From assembly GCA_015847255.1 (NCBI GenBank), contig JADLZK010000226.1, positions 62,001-126,000 of the forward strand: a DNA stretch of 64,000 bases. Reading direction: 5' to 3'. A program made the position numbers and the translations under genes. Origin of the DNA: Hyparrhenia diplandra. Its lineage: Eukaryota > Streptophyta > Magnoliopsida > Poales > Poaceae. The notes below the pieces were generated by a model. That model worked only from the letters and a program-made list of their open reading frames with translations. It was not told the DNA's origin and did not search any database. Below, one piece after another: positions 24,101-35,454 of the stretch (the stretch's first letter is position 1; each line of letters begins with the position of its first letter).

Positions 24101-24584
24101 ACTTTATGCGCCTCATTTTCTTCTTAATACAAAGCCCCCTAGTTCGCCCTAGGTTGGGTCTATTTTTTTTACTTTTTTTTTATATATCTAGCAATCATTA
24201 TGGTCTTAAGGATAACTTATTGTCAGTGGTGATATGGATGATGTGTGCCCCATTACTGCAACGAGGTACGACATCAAGGACCTCAATCTGTCTGTCACAA
24301 AGCCATGGCACCCGTGGTACACTCCTGCCAACGAGGTAATACAAGAATTCAGCTTCGAGAGCAAAGATGCATACAGTAGGATCTGTATACGCTGATTTGT
24401 GATGGTTTGAACATGTACACAGGTTGGAGGCTACATTCAACAATACGCGGGAGGGTTCACGTTTGCGTCTGTCAGGGGAGCTGGTCACACGGTGCCAAGT
24501 TTCCAGCCCAAGAGATCGCTAGTTCTCTTCTACTCATTTCTAAAGGGCGTGCTTCCACCTGCTATGTCATTGTGGCATCCGTGA
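21199..24584 (+). CDS. Serine carboxypeptidase-like protein, copy A (S10 family)
   Basis: Eight exons: 21199-21607, 21696-21791, 21905-22179, 22998-23255, 23397-23506, 23879-23965, 24227-24335 and 24423-24584. They sum to 1506 nt (501 aa plus stop) with GT/AG junctions and consistent phases. Residues 1-25 look like a secretory signal peptide. FDQYAGYVTV and LVLWLNGG (exon 1) mark the alpha/beta-hydrolase S10 family. The triad is Ser229 in GESYAG, Asp416 in GDMDD and His470 in GAGH. The family acts in vacuoles or outside the cell as carboxypeptidases, and some members are acyltransferases or hydroxynitrile lyases, so the substrate is unknown. Oddity: exon 2 is 12 nt shorter than in copy B. After GPGCS the usual SSLGAGAMQELGPF segment is replaced by an Arg-rich stretch, which may impair the active-site wall. 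Introns 3 and 5 hold LINE fragments. Confidence 0.85.
22260..22350 (-). mobile_element. L1-like LINE 3' tail in intron 3 of copy A
   Basis: A poly-T run followed by CGCAACCGTGCCACG and TTAATATATAA-type sequence, read on the minus strand, is the usual 3' end of grass L1 LINEs ('CTCTTAATATAT...AAAA'). It is strongly 5'-truncated, and its left limit is approximate. No target duplication was found. Confidence 0.45.
22420..22625 (-). mobile_element. RTE-like LINE or SINE fragment in intron 3 of copy A
   Basis: On the minus strand it reads GTAGGCGACGTTCTAGTCGA, then GTGAGTGTGCGTGCATGTTG and a GTTGTACTGTGTAAT tail. A related tail lies in plus orientation at about 40705-40790, before copy C. The family assignment is from memory of grass repeats and is uncertain. 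Confidence 0.45.
23565..23831 (+). mobile_element. 5'-truncated LINE insertion in intron 5 of copy A
   Basis: The 267 bp insert is bounded by a perfect 15 bp target duplication, ATATATATGCTTGTT, at 23550-23564 and 23832-23846. It ends CTTAATGAAATATGCG...GTCTTCTAAAAAAA, a LINE-type 3' end with a short poly-A tail. The splice sites of the host intron are intact. Confidence 0.85.
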
Positions 24585-26717
24585 CATTGAGGGACTACTC
24601 CAAGTCTACTGCCAAGGAGGATATAGATTCTCGAGTCATGGGGCTTCCAACAGGTCCTTGATGGGTTTTTATTAGTTTCAAACAAAATTCGCCTGAAGTA
24701 CGGGTATTACTATTTCTTGTTCAAACATATCCTGATTCAAGCAAGTAACACGAGGGCCAATATAGGTTGTTAGTTTAATCTTCTCTCTCTCTTTCATATA
24801 TGTTAAAATCACTTAGTTTAATCTACTATGGATTATATGTCTTGTGATATTTGGCATTGTAGGTTTTTTTTTTTTTTTTTTTTTTTTGTAATGGTAGTTT
24901 CCATTGATAACAAAACATTTGCAAGGATAACCATGATTTAGTATGGTTTGATGGCCATGACGATAACAAGTGAGTATGATGCATGACCAACTTTGATCAT
25001 GATTTTTGAGTTGAAATAGAGAAGAATGAACAAACATTTCCCTTAGTTTTCTTCGGCTCCACTAAACAAAAGAATATTCGTTAGAGTCAAATTTGGTGAA
25101 CGAACCCCCCCCCGAACCTTTTTTGGTAAATTTTTCTGCAACTTTAACTTTTTTTTTGAAAAGTTACAAAGTTATATGTACAGATTTTACATATAACTTA
25201 CGGGACAAACTTTGTATAAGTTATATAGTTATATATATAACTTATAGGCATGACTTCGATATACATCTTTAACGAGACAAAGTTACACACATTACTATGT
25301 GACAAAGTTATTTTTGCGAAAAAAACTTATCAACATAATTTCTTAGAAAGCTTCAAAAAATTATACACAAAACTTTCATGCATAACTTAGATATATAACT
25401 TGATGAATGACTTAAATGTAAAGCTAGATTTATAAGTTATATTCAAGAACATAAGGGCACAAATTAATATTGTAACATATCAATAGAAATCTGAGAATTT
25501 TTTTATGAAAATAACTATGTAGTATAACTTTTTGCCTATTAAATTACGTAAAAATTGCAACAAAGTTATTATAAAAAATATAGTGATAAGTTTTGTTCTG
25601 TAGAATGCTATATTGTCATAGGTGTTAGTATAAGTTGTAAAATAAGTTATGTCCCTGTATAAACTTAGTTACTTTCTAAAAGGAAAAAGTTACGGATCCT
25701 ATTTTTGTAAGTAAGGAAAGTCGCGGGTGTAGCTGATTGTTAATTATTGGATTCGAATCAAGTGAACGACCGCTGGAATAGAATTGTGAGTTTTCTTACC
25801 GGATTGAGCAGTTAAATAGCACCGATGGATTGCAGGGTGACAATTCAAAAGACACGGCCCACGGAACTTGCCGCAGATAGAAAATGTGGGTCACTGGATG
25901 AAAGGTGGCCTAGTTGAAAGAAGTGTGCACACTGAATCATCCGCTTATGGAAAGAAAGAGCGTAGCAGGACCATACATTGCATAGGTACTCTTTGCCGGC
26001 CATTTGAAGGTTGATGGAGATTACTATTGTAAAACTAGAATCACTCGATCCACCTTGTCGAGTGCATTCACCTTTGTGTGGTATACCTTATAGATTGAGA
26101 GATTGATTGTTTGGGACAAGGGTTGTGGACTAGGTATAAGTTTACTCCCTTTGTCCCTAAATAAATAAATCCTATCTCAAGAATTTGTCTACAGTTAAAT
26201 TAATCTCTGCTAGGGACGATGAATGGTCCACCAACCTATTAGGGCACTCACAATGCAGAATCTACCACAGAGTCTAAGGTCATTTATTATCTCGGTTATT
26301 GTGGACTTGGAGTCTAAATAAGACTTGAAGTCTTAGTTTTTTTTCCCATAAATACACTATCACATCAGCGCCACATTATCAAAATGCAATAAATATGAAG
26401 ATAATAAATAAGCTTAGACTTTATGATAGAGTCTGCACTATGAGTGCCCTTAGTCTCTAGGAGGTTGATGAATGGTCCATCGACCCATTTGTGGACTCGG
26501 TATATAGCATCTACCTAGCTCTAATCATGGGTTTTGGGACGTTTAATATGCTAGTTTGGCTAGCACCGGTAGAAGTCAGGTGTGGGCAAGGATTTTTTTT
26601 TTTTTTTGCGATAAGTGTGAGCAAGGATCTACTCCCGCACATCTAGAAGCTTCATCGGGTTCCTATCTTACGTAAAACTTGCAGGGTATAGGTTTAACTG
26701 ACTCAGATTAATATATG
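24585..26717. other. Intergenic region between SCPL copies A and B, with AT-rich motif cluster
   Basis: No gene is seen. A poly-T run of about 24 bases lies at 24865-24888. From about 25130 to 25720 the pentamers AAGTT/AACTT recur very densely, often as TATAACTTAT or CAAAGTTA. Short repeats with the sense 'gaatggtccac(c/t)(a/g)acc' occur at 26220 and 26470. Confidence 0.5.
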
Positions 26718-27759
26718 CTCCCTCCATACACTTGAAAAGAAAGTTGTTTACACTACTACACTTTTTATTAATGGTGGCGGTCATTTTCAATTACGGTGGC
26801 GGCTTTTGTAACCACCACCAAGATAGGGTCACGGTTAATCGGTTGATTAACCGTGACGGTTTTACAGCCTAAAAATAACCGCCATGGCTAATATAATAAT
26901 AAAAAAATCTAGATCGAGGCCCAGATCTGCCGTCACCGACCCGTTAGGGTTAGGGGGCGGCCGTCGACCGCCAGCGCCCGACCTGGGATCCGCTGCGCCG
27001 CCTTGAGCCGCCCTGGGATCCAGCGGGCCTTGCCGGCGCTGAGGTCCGGTCGCCGCCGCCACCCCGAACCGCCGCACCTCGATCCGACCGCCACGTGATT
27101 TGGATGCGTTCAAGCCAAGACGCCGCCCGGCCCTTGCCGGGCTGGAGTTGAAGGGGGGGAAGCCGCCGCCCCGTGTAGAGCCACCGGGACCGCCCGTGTG
27201 TGGAGGTGACGGGAGAGTTGGCAGGGGAGAGAGGGGACTCGGCGTGGGTGGGGATGAGAGAGTGTGAGGGAGTGGGTAGGGATTGAAACCCTAGCGGTTG
27301 TTTATATCAGGAGCAACAATATCGGGCCAATATGGGCCTTTTGTTCTTAGGGTTTCTTTGAGAGTGTCGCCGCATTTACCGTGGCGTTTTTAATAAATGC
27401 CGCCACATTTAATCTATTTACCGTGGCGGTTTAACCGTCACGGTTAATATAAAAAAACCGTTATGGTTAATTGGGATATTAACCGTGGCCACCATTAATT
27501 TTTGGAAGTGTCTCGTAAAATCAATTCTGTAGTAGTGTTAGGGACAGCGACACGGTCTCAAAAAACAACTTTTACTTAAAAATATTTATTGAAAAGTTAT
27601 ATATGTATATTTTTATGGAAGTAATTTTTGAAGACAAATCTATTGATATGATTTTCACATTTCCAAACTCAACGACTTAAAAGTTATGCATGATTTATAT
27701 TCCCAATGTTTGACCCAAACCTTATCCAAAACGTCTTTTTTTTCCCAATATGGAGGGAG
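26718..27759. mobile_element. MITE-type element split by a CACTA insertion
   Basis: The ends CTCCCTCCATA and TATGGAGGGAG are exact inverted repeats. TA follows the right end (27760-27761), while the left flank is degenerate (ATG). Removing the CACTA insert and one TTA copy leaves a MITE of about 250 bp. This is a clear nest, MITE first and CACTA second. Confidence 0.6.
26751..27537. mobile_element. Small non-autonomous CACTA element (787 bp)
   Basis: It begins CACTACTACACTTTT and ends ATTCTGTAGTAGTG, with 3 bp target duplications TTA at 26748-26750 and 27538-27540. Subterminal repeats of the type ACCGTGACGG/CCGTGGCGG are present in both orientations near both ends. The GC-rich centre (about 26900-27300) has no convincing gene, but may be captured host sequence. 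Confidence 0.85.
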
Positions 27760-27761
27760 TA

Positions 27762-28289
27762 TATGATTAAGGACCAACCTTAACTTGAATTGGTTACGTG
27801 ATCACAAAAATGATATTCTCTACTCAAGAGTGGTAAGGTCACTGTGAAATCGAAGCTGTTTTTTAGAAGGAAGGCCAAGTGACCAAATTATGCCTACTTT
27901 TAGCTTCAATGTTTTTGTAGTACCCGAATCCCTGCTAAAGAGGCTCTTAGGCTTCAATATTTATCATAAGAGAGGGGGTGTTGGATGCAGGGACTAGAGC
28001 TTAGCACATGTCACATTAGATGTTACATGAGGTGTTTAGGTATAAACAAAAAATTACAAATTCCATTAGTAATCCATGAGGCAATTTATTTAGTCTAACT
28101 AACCCATCATTAACACATATTTATTGTAGCACCATAGAGTTAAATCATATATTAATTAGGCTTAAAAATTTATCTCACGCAAATTAGTTGCAATTTATGT
28201 AATTATAGTGATTTTAGTCTATATTTAATACTCCATGTATGAGTCTCAACATTCGAGGTGATAGAGACTAAACTTTAGCACAGCCCTGT
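27762..28289. other. Intergenic stretch
   Basis: No gene, RNA or terminal repeats were recognised. Confidence 0.4.
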
Positions 28290-28402
28290 AACATGGGCCA
28301 GGCCAGGCCAGGCTGATTGTAAATTTGGCCCGGTTTGAAAACCATGCTAAAAAATGGTGTCTTCTTCTTAAGTAACGATGGGCCACTAGGTTCATTGTGA
28401 AG
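28290..28402 (+). repeat. Duplicated block upstream of copy B (partner at about 37330-37442)
   Basis: The run GGCCAGGC(T/A)GATTGTAAATTTGGCCC(G/A)G, then CTAGGTT, matches about 37345-37440 in the same order, and the match resumes past each insertion with ATCATCAAAA. It shows that the SCPL duplication unit of copies B and C extends at least 1.5 kb upstream of the genes. Confidence 0.7.
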
Positions 28403-29517
28403 GGAACAAAAAGAAGTACCATATGATTAAGTGGGAAGCTTTAGCTGTACCTAAAGAATATGGTGGGCTCGGTTTTATAGACACCAGAAGCATGAATACA
28501 GCCTTATTAGCTAAGTGGTTGTATAAACTTGATAGAGGTGAAAAGAGTATGGCTTTAGAGGTGTTAAGGAGAAAATATCTTAAAGATGACAGTTTCTGTC
28601 AACATAAATCTAGAGGTGCTTCTCATTTTTGGCAGGGTTTAATGAAAGTTAAAGAATGGTATGAAAAAGGCTCTAAATGGGTAGTGGGAAATGAAAGGAA
28701 GATAAGATTTTGGCATGATGTGTGGTTAGGAGAGTGTCCTTTGAAACTGAAATATGAGAAGTTGTTTAGAATTTGTAGAGATCAAGATTGGTCTGTTAGC
28801 AAGTTTAAAGATGTGAACTGGGAGTTTGACTGCAGAAGGAGGCTTGGGATTGAAGAGGTGGCAGAATGGAATGAGCTAATAGAAGAGCTTCAGTTAGTAA
28901 GGTTTAGTGAAGATGAAGACACTGTGAGGTGGGCACTGGAAACATCAGGCAGATTTTCTACAAAATCCCTATATAAATCTATGAAAAATCCTGGAACTGT
29001 AGATATGGGAATGGTTGAGCTGTGGAAGACTAAGCTGCCATTAAAAGTGAAGATCTTCTTATGGATGTTGTGGCACGACAGAGTTTTAACAGGAGAGCAG
29101 AGACATGCTAGAAATGGTAGAGGTTCAGAAAATTGCAAATATTGTGGAAAGTTAGAAACCAGAGATCATCTGTTCTTTAATTGTCCCATAGCCCAGCTAA
29201 TTTGGGTATGGGTGGGGATTAGCATGAGATGGGAAAGTAGACCGGTTTCCTTAAACAGTTTGGAGGATTTGATGGGAGAGGGGAAGGGTTATATTAGTAA
29301 CAATACTGTGCTTTTCATTCTTGCTGCTGTTGTGTGGTCTTTATGGAAGACCAGGAACGACTGGGTCTTTAACAACAATCTCATTAAGTCACCAAAACCC
29401 ATTGCTTACAATGTGTTGGGACTGTTGACACAGTGGAAGAAGATTGCGAAGGAGAAGAAGACAAGGGACCTGGAGGATGCAATCTACATGTTGAAGGAGG
29501 TCATCCGGGCACGGTGA
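28403..29517 (+). pseudogene. LINE ORF2 C-terminal fragment (zf-RVT domain)
   Basis: An open frame of about 370 codons starts at the truncation point. Motifs are KYHMIKWEAL...PKEYGGLGF, FWHDVWLGE, RFSTKSLYKSM, LWKTKLPLKVKIFLW and the zinc-binding CKYCGK...H...C block. These are the region after the reverse-transcriptase domain in plant L1 elements. Endonuclease and RT catalytic domains are missing through 5' truncation, so it cannot function alone. The frame has no internal stop, which fits a young insertion. Confidence 0.9.
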
Positions 29518-29817
29518 TTGAATGACTCAAGAAATTGAAGACAAAGCTAGAAGAAGAAGGAGTGGTTAAGGTAGAACAAGACAGGGAGGACTCTGAAGTA
29601 TCAGTCAACTAGTGGAAGCGTTCAGGATTACCAATTTCGTTTTTTGTTATCAAGTTCTAGCATTACTCTTTAAATCCTGTATGAACCTGTTTTGTATGCC
29701 TGAGGTGTGAGCGAGTGCAATAGGCGCTCTTCGTTTTGTAAAGCTGGTGTTCCCAGCAAAAACTTGGTTCGATGGCTTTCAATATAAGTCGGGGTAAGCT
29801 CTTTGGTCTAAAAAAAA
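28403..29817 (+). mobile_element. 5'-truncated LINE with perfect target duplication
   Basis: The insert is bounded by GGTTCATTGTGAAG at 28389-28402 and 29818-29831 (an extra A also matches on the 5' side). It carries the C-terminal part of a LINE ORF2 and ends in a short poly-A (GGTCTAAAAAAAA). The perfect 14-15 bp duplication suggests a fairly recent insertion. Confidence 0.9.
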
Positions 29818-29894
29818 GGTTCATTGTGAAGTATATCATCAAAATTTCTGCATCCCCGAAAACTCGTGTTTTTTTTTTTTCAAAATAAAGCATC

Positions 29895-30386
29895 TGCTTA
29901 TAACAGCGCTGAGCTGAAGCTAGTACAAGATCGACCATGGATTCCCGTTGGAATACTGTCCAAAGGGCAGCTAGCATATTCGCCCTGCACGCGTTGATAG
30001 AGTCACCTTGGTCTCAACGTCTTCGATCCGATCGTTTGGACCCTTGCAGAGAGGTGTCACCTCGGCATCGATGGCGTCGCTGGGAGAAACAAAGTGCATG
30101 CTGTCAAGATCAAAGACTCCAACGGTGGACGCTGCCTAGGTCACAACTGTGGTGCGATGCGAAGCGAAGACGCTAGGAAATCTATATAAGAAATAAACTA
30201 CTGGCGATTTCGTCGTTCAAGTATTGCCAAACCATTACAGCTAGCTCTCGTTGGCAAGGTCATAGCGTACGTACTTCGGAGAAACCAAACTCCCGAAATA
30301 CAGTTCACTCACTATATATAAACACACGATGATCTTTGCATTCTGATGACCAAGAAGCGAGCTCGAAGAGGACTAAGCAGACTAAA
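29895..30386 (+). promoter_or_regulatory. Promoter region of SCPL copy B
   Basis: The TATA box TATATATAAA (30313-30322) is followed by AACACACGATGATCTTTGCATTC, close to copies A and C. Conserved upstream blocks are GAGCTGAAGCTA, GGCAGCTAGCATATT, CACCTTGGTCTC, GATCCGATCGTTTGG, CACCTCGGC and GGAGAAACCAAACTCCCG. The ATG at 30387 is chosen because the signal peptide starts there and copies A and C share it. Confidence 0.6.
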
Positions 30387-32666
30387 ATGGCGAGGAATCA
30401 GTTCTCGTATTGCATTCTCCTCGCGGTAATCCTACTCGCCCTACCATTCGCGAACGCCGCCCTGGACCAAGCCGCGCTGCTGAGGCAGTTCCTCAAGTCT
30501 CGCGCACAGGGACGAGTACGAGTGGCCGCCTTGTCTGACGAGAGCGTCGACACATGGTCCGACCCGGTCAGCAGCTTTGGCAACCTGCCCACGTACTGCA
30601 AGTCTCCCAAGGGCAGCAAGGAGGCCGACAGGATCACCGCGCTGCCGGGGCAGCCGCCGCGCGTCAACTTCGAGCAGTACGCGGGGTACGTGACGGTGAA
30701 CGAAGAGCACGGCCGTGCGCTCTTCTACTACTTCGTCGAGTCCCCCTATGACGCCGCCTCCAAGCCCCTCGTCCTCTGGCTCAACGGAGGTAATTAAGCA
30801 GAGGATGTTTGCGGCATACACTCTCGATCATTTTGGCGTTTGATTTGGAAGTTGGAACTGGTAATAAGTCGTGTGTTTCTTCTTGCACGCGTGCAGGGCC
30901 TGGGTGCTCGTCGCTGGGAGCAGGCGCGATGCAGGAGCTCGGCCCGTTCCGTGTTAACCCCGACGGCAAGACCCTGAGCAGGAACAGGCATTCCTGGAAC
31001 AACGGTGCGTAGACGTAGGTGGTGACCTCTCTAGTTTTTGTCGCAAAAGAAAAAAGACATAGGTTGAGACGACGAGGAGACGACTACTGGTTTCATCTCT
31101 CTGATGAGACATAGGTTGTGACGTTTGTTTGCAGTGGCCAACGTGATCTTCCTTGAGTCGCCTGCCGGAGTCGGGTTCTCCTACTCCAACACGTCGTCGG
31201 ACTACGACACAAGTGGTGACAAGAGGACCGCAGTGGACTCGTACAACTTCATACTCCAGTGGCTGGAGCGATTCCCCGAGTACAAGGGCCGCGACTTCTA
31301 CATCGCCGGCGAGAGCTACGCCGGCCACTACATCCCACAGCTGGCCGCCGTCATCGTGTCCATCCGTGAACTCACCGGAAACAACCCGACAAACCTCAAA
31401 GGAATCTTCGTAAGTCTAGCTATCGCCAGCCGCCATGGCAGTTAGCTTCATTTGCAGTTACGCACGGCACGATACTAGTTAGTCACCTTGTTTTATTTTC
31501 CCTGTCGGTTTTAGGTGGGCAACCCGTTGCTTGATAATTACATGAACGACAAGGGTTCTCTCGAGTTCTTGTGGAACCATGGGGTGATGTCCGATGAGAT
31601 ATGGGCCAACATTACCGACCACTGCAGCTTCGGCCCATCCGACGGCATTTTGTGTGAGGAGGCCAAGGCACCATTCGACTTTTGGCATATCGATAAAACC
31701 GCCGGCAACATCAACCAGTACAACATTTATGCTCCGATCTGCATCGAGGCATCCAACGGGACGAGCTACTCCAGTAGCTATGTAAGTATAATAATAACAA
31801 TATCACATCGGTTATTATTTAGCAAATTCTTTAATCCTTATCTGAAAAGGAGCAGAATCCATCAAACACTTATGATTGGTGAATTATACCGAAATCTATA
31901 ATTGTGGCAGTTACCTGGCTACGATCCGTGCATAGGCAACTACGTCGATGTCTACTTGAATAGACCTGAGGTGCAGAGGTCACTCCACGCTCGGGTCAAC
32001 GATTGGTCCATCTGTGCGTAAGTGGCATCTGCATGCATGCCCTAACGTACTGTTTGCTCTTGGCAATTCCATTGGTTATTTGACCTGATATTTTCTGTCA
32101 TTGGGTCAGGGGATTACCCTGGAGTGATGCCCGTTAACAATGGTGCCAACGCTCTCATGGCTTATCGGCACCGGATTAAGAGTTTGGGTGTACAGGTAAT
32201 TGCCACACATGCCCATCGATTTTCCATACTGATAGCTTTTTTATTGCTAATAATCATCATGGATAATTCTAAAAAAAAAAAAATAATAATCATCATGGAT
32301 AACTCGTTGGCAGTGGTGATATGGATGACGCCTGCCCCATTACTGCAACGAGGTACTCCGTCAAGGACCTCAATTTCACCGTCACAACGCCATGGCGTCC
32401 GTGGTATACTCCTGCCAACGAGGTAATGCTCGAACGCAACTTCGAAGAAGAAAATGCAATAGGATTATTTATATGTGACGAATTGTTGTGGTTTGCAAAC
32501 ACAGGTTGGTGGCTACATTCAACAATACGAGGGAGGATTTACGTTTGCCTCCGTGAGGGGATCTGGTCACCTGGTGCCAAGTTTCCAGCCTAAGAGATCG
32601 CTAGTTCTCTTCTACTCCTTCCTTAAAGACATGCTTCCACCTGCCGTTTCATTGTGGGATCCGTGA
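30387..32666 (+). pseudogene. Serine carboxypeptidase-like copy B, frameshifted in exon 6
   Basis: Eight exons can be placed: 30387-30789, 30897-31004, 31135-31409, 31515-31781, 31911-32017, 32110-32195, 32314-32422 and 32505-32666. They total 1517 nt, one short of a multiple of three. Copy C has GATGCCCCGTTAAC where copy B has GATGCCCGTTAAC (near 32130). The missing C brings TAA at 32135-32137 into frame, giving about 395 aa without the Asp and His of the triad. Everything before is intact: signal peptide, NGGPGCSSLGAGAMQELGPF, and Ser231 in GESYAG. After the stop the frame is still well conserved (GDMDDACP, GSGH), so inactivation is recent, or the gap is a sequencing error. If the latter, this would be the best-preserved enzyme of the cluster. 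Confidence 0.85.
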
Positions 32667-33283
32667 GACCGAGGAGCTACTCCAAGTTGATATACAACAA
32701 AGGAGAATTCTAGTCTTACTAATATACAAATAAACTTAACGTGCGAGGAGACACATGAGGCTTCCAAGTAGTGCTTGATTTATTTTTTCTAAGATACAAT
32801 TAGCCCAAAGTATGGCTGTTACCATTTCTTGCTAAAAGATATGCTTCCATGTCAAATATGTTTCTGCATTACCCATTTCTATCAATGTTAATATATTAAA
32901 GTAAGCATACACGTCCCACTAGCTTGCATGAGCGATATATACATATATTATGTTTTATCACATAAAAATATTTTCTTAAAAGACATATATATTAATAATG
33001 CCAACAAATTATTTAAGACTATATTAATAACTATGACATATAATTTATATATTGATCATTCTAAAAATGTGGAAGCCACTGGTGGCTATATTTTTCTAAG
33101 CCTTTAAGATTACTTTAGAGTAAAAAGTCAATCATTAAAAGGCTTTAGTATTAAAAATCTATTGAGGTTAGCGCTACTACACCCATCCGAGATCTCACTC
33201 CAAGCTTTGTCACTATATTGAAGAATATTGTGCAAATTTTAAATGATTGCTTATGGTATTGTAGTAGTATTTAAGAACATACT
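32667..33283. other. Intergenic stretch downstream of copy B
   Basis: AT-rich DNA, including the 3' UTR of copy B. No gene was recognised. Confidence 0.45.
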
Positions 33284-33922
33284 TGTCATGAACCAGAATT
33301 GGGCCACCCGAGAGTGGCTAGATGGGCCTGACGCCGCCGCCGCCCGAGAGGGGCAGGGGGCAGGCTACAAGAAGGGGCCAGCGCCCCTTGCCGCCGCCGC
33401 CTTCCCTCTCCCCGCACGAGTCCGAGTTCGCTTTGTCTACAAGTTAGGATTATCTTAGGTAATTTTTGGTGTGCAAGGGGATATCTCATCTATAAGGGAG
33501 ACCCTTATTAGGAAATAATAAAATAGGATATGCTTGTAAAAGTATTCTAATCGTATAAGGAAACCTTATAGAGATTGCTTAGATTACAAGTCCCACTAGT
33601 CAGGCTATATAAGCAAGAGACATGTAATCTCTAGGGGATAAGCAAGCAAATAAAAAATATCTTTCGCCTTCAGTCTTCATAAACCGCCCGCCGCCTTTGC
33701 CCCTCTCCCGCGCGCCGCCGGCTAGCGCGCTGTCGGGGCCGCGGCGCATGGCCGCCGCCGGCCACCGCCCCCTCCTTCCACGGCTCCTCCTCTCCATCTA
33801 GTCGCCGTCTGCCGCTCGTCGCCCGCCGGCGAGAAGCTGCAGCCCCGTGACACGCCATCTCGGGAGCTCCAACGGTTGAAGAACACGTGTCAATTCCGGT
33901 CCAATCTAGTCGGAATCTGACA
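33284..33922 (+). mobile_element. Solo LTR, Ty1/copia-like
   Basis: A 639 bp element starts TGTCATGAACC, ends GGAATCTGACA, and is flanked by the perfect 5 bp duplication ATACT (33279-33283 and 33923-33927). GGCTATATAAGCAAGAGAC (about 33602) looks like a TATA box and start region. There is no internal coding region, so it is the product of LTR-LTR recombination. The copia assignment rests on its size and promoter style. Confidence 0.8.
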
Positions 33923-33927
33923 ATACT

Positions 33928-34773
33928 CTATGACCTAAAAGCTTTATATTTTAAAAAGTTCAAAAAAAAAAAAAAAGAAACTAATGAAAGATAAAATGAG
34001 TATAAGAGCTTTAACTTAATTTGAGAAAAAAAAAAAAGAATTTGCAGCAATCAATAAGAATATATAATTTTTTAAAAAATAGATTGAAGATTTTGCAAGG
34101 AATATTTTTTAAGGAAACTTCGTAAGGTACACGATGCAGCGAGAGCCACCATTAAGAATGGTATAAAATTTCAAACTAATTGCATATTTCAACAATACAA
34201 GTGGATTATGCAAAAAGAAAAGTATGAATAAGCATGAAAAATGTATAAAGCAGCCCCCACAAAAAAACTATTATTAAGTTTATGATAGCTAGATATAGAC
34301 CACGTCTATCTATTATATGTATATTATGTTAAAGATAAACAAAGAGAAAAAATACAATTTATTTTAAAGACTTTTTTTATAAATTACATGTATTAAACAT
34401 TAATGGTAATGATATCTTCTAACATTGTAATTGGGCGAGACCATAAGGTTGATAGACTAGTTATGATGTTATTAGTCCACATTGAACGCATTCGCATTTT
34501 GATCCTCTACAGTTCTACCTCATCGTCCTACATTGCCACCAGCAAAGCTTGCCGATCTGTCTGCCCTAGCTCACCCACGCACGGCGCACAGCGCACAGCG
34601 CACCCGATTGGTGTCGGCGTGTCGCCTAGGTGGACCTAGTCCATACGCCGCTTCTCCTTGTTGTCGTGCATGTGCCATCTTTTCTTGTCTTTTATCTCAC
34701 GTGACACTTCACCAGTCGTCTTGGGCATATCCTAGGCCCAATGTTGCCTCCTCTCTTTCCCTAACTCCGGTAA
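33928..34773. other. Intergenic stretch
   Basis: AT-rich sequence with A-runs. No gene, and no named repeat apart from the MITE that follows. Confidence 0.4.
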
Positions 34774-35016
34774 GAGGCTGTTTAGTTGCCATGCAACCCA
34801 AAAAATTTTTGTGTTGAAATTTCTTGTATTATTTTTCGTTTGTATTTGGTAATTATTGTCTCGTTATGGATTAACTAAGTTTAAAAGATTTATCTCGTAC
34901 TTTTCAGTTGAACTATGCACTAAGTTTAAAAAAGATTAGTCAAAAGATGCGATGTGACGGGTACTGTAGCACTTTTTTGTTTGCTTTTTGCCTTTGCATG
35001 GCAACTAAACATGCCC
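34774..35016. mobile_element. PIF/Harbinger (Tourist-like) MITE
   Basis: The ends GAGGCTGTTTAGTTGCCATGC and GCATGGCAACTAAACATGCCC are inverted repeats. TAA target duplications lie at 34771-34773 and 35017-35019. The 243 bp length and TAA target fit Tourist-like MITEs. No coding is present. Confidence 0.8.
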
Positions 35017-35454
35017 TAAGCAACGTACACGCTTCTCAAAGTATTTTTGTCTAGTCTTTTTTTTTTTCTTCTAAAAAAATTGACATTTGTACCTATTGTG
35101 CAAATGGGTTTCTTAAAAAACTGAAAAAGTTGTCTATATTTCCTAGTGTTTTTCTTAAAAAATTCACACAGTATAAAGCAAATGCCCACACCGCAGCGCT
35201 TTTGAATGAATAGAGCATGTGCCTTACTTTTTTAGAATATATCACAAAAAAACAAGTAAAAACACCTCTAGACATGTTTTTTAGCCTTTGGATGGACCTA
35301 GCGTCTTTAGAACTTTGTTTAGTCTTAATGCAAGCTTCATGATGACACCACGGGTTGTCCAACTCTTCACCCTGGTTTTAAAGTCCTAACTAGCCAAAAC
35401 TACAGGAAAAACCACCAAAACCATCTTTCCTTGGTTCTAAAGACAGCTTTGTGT

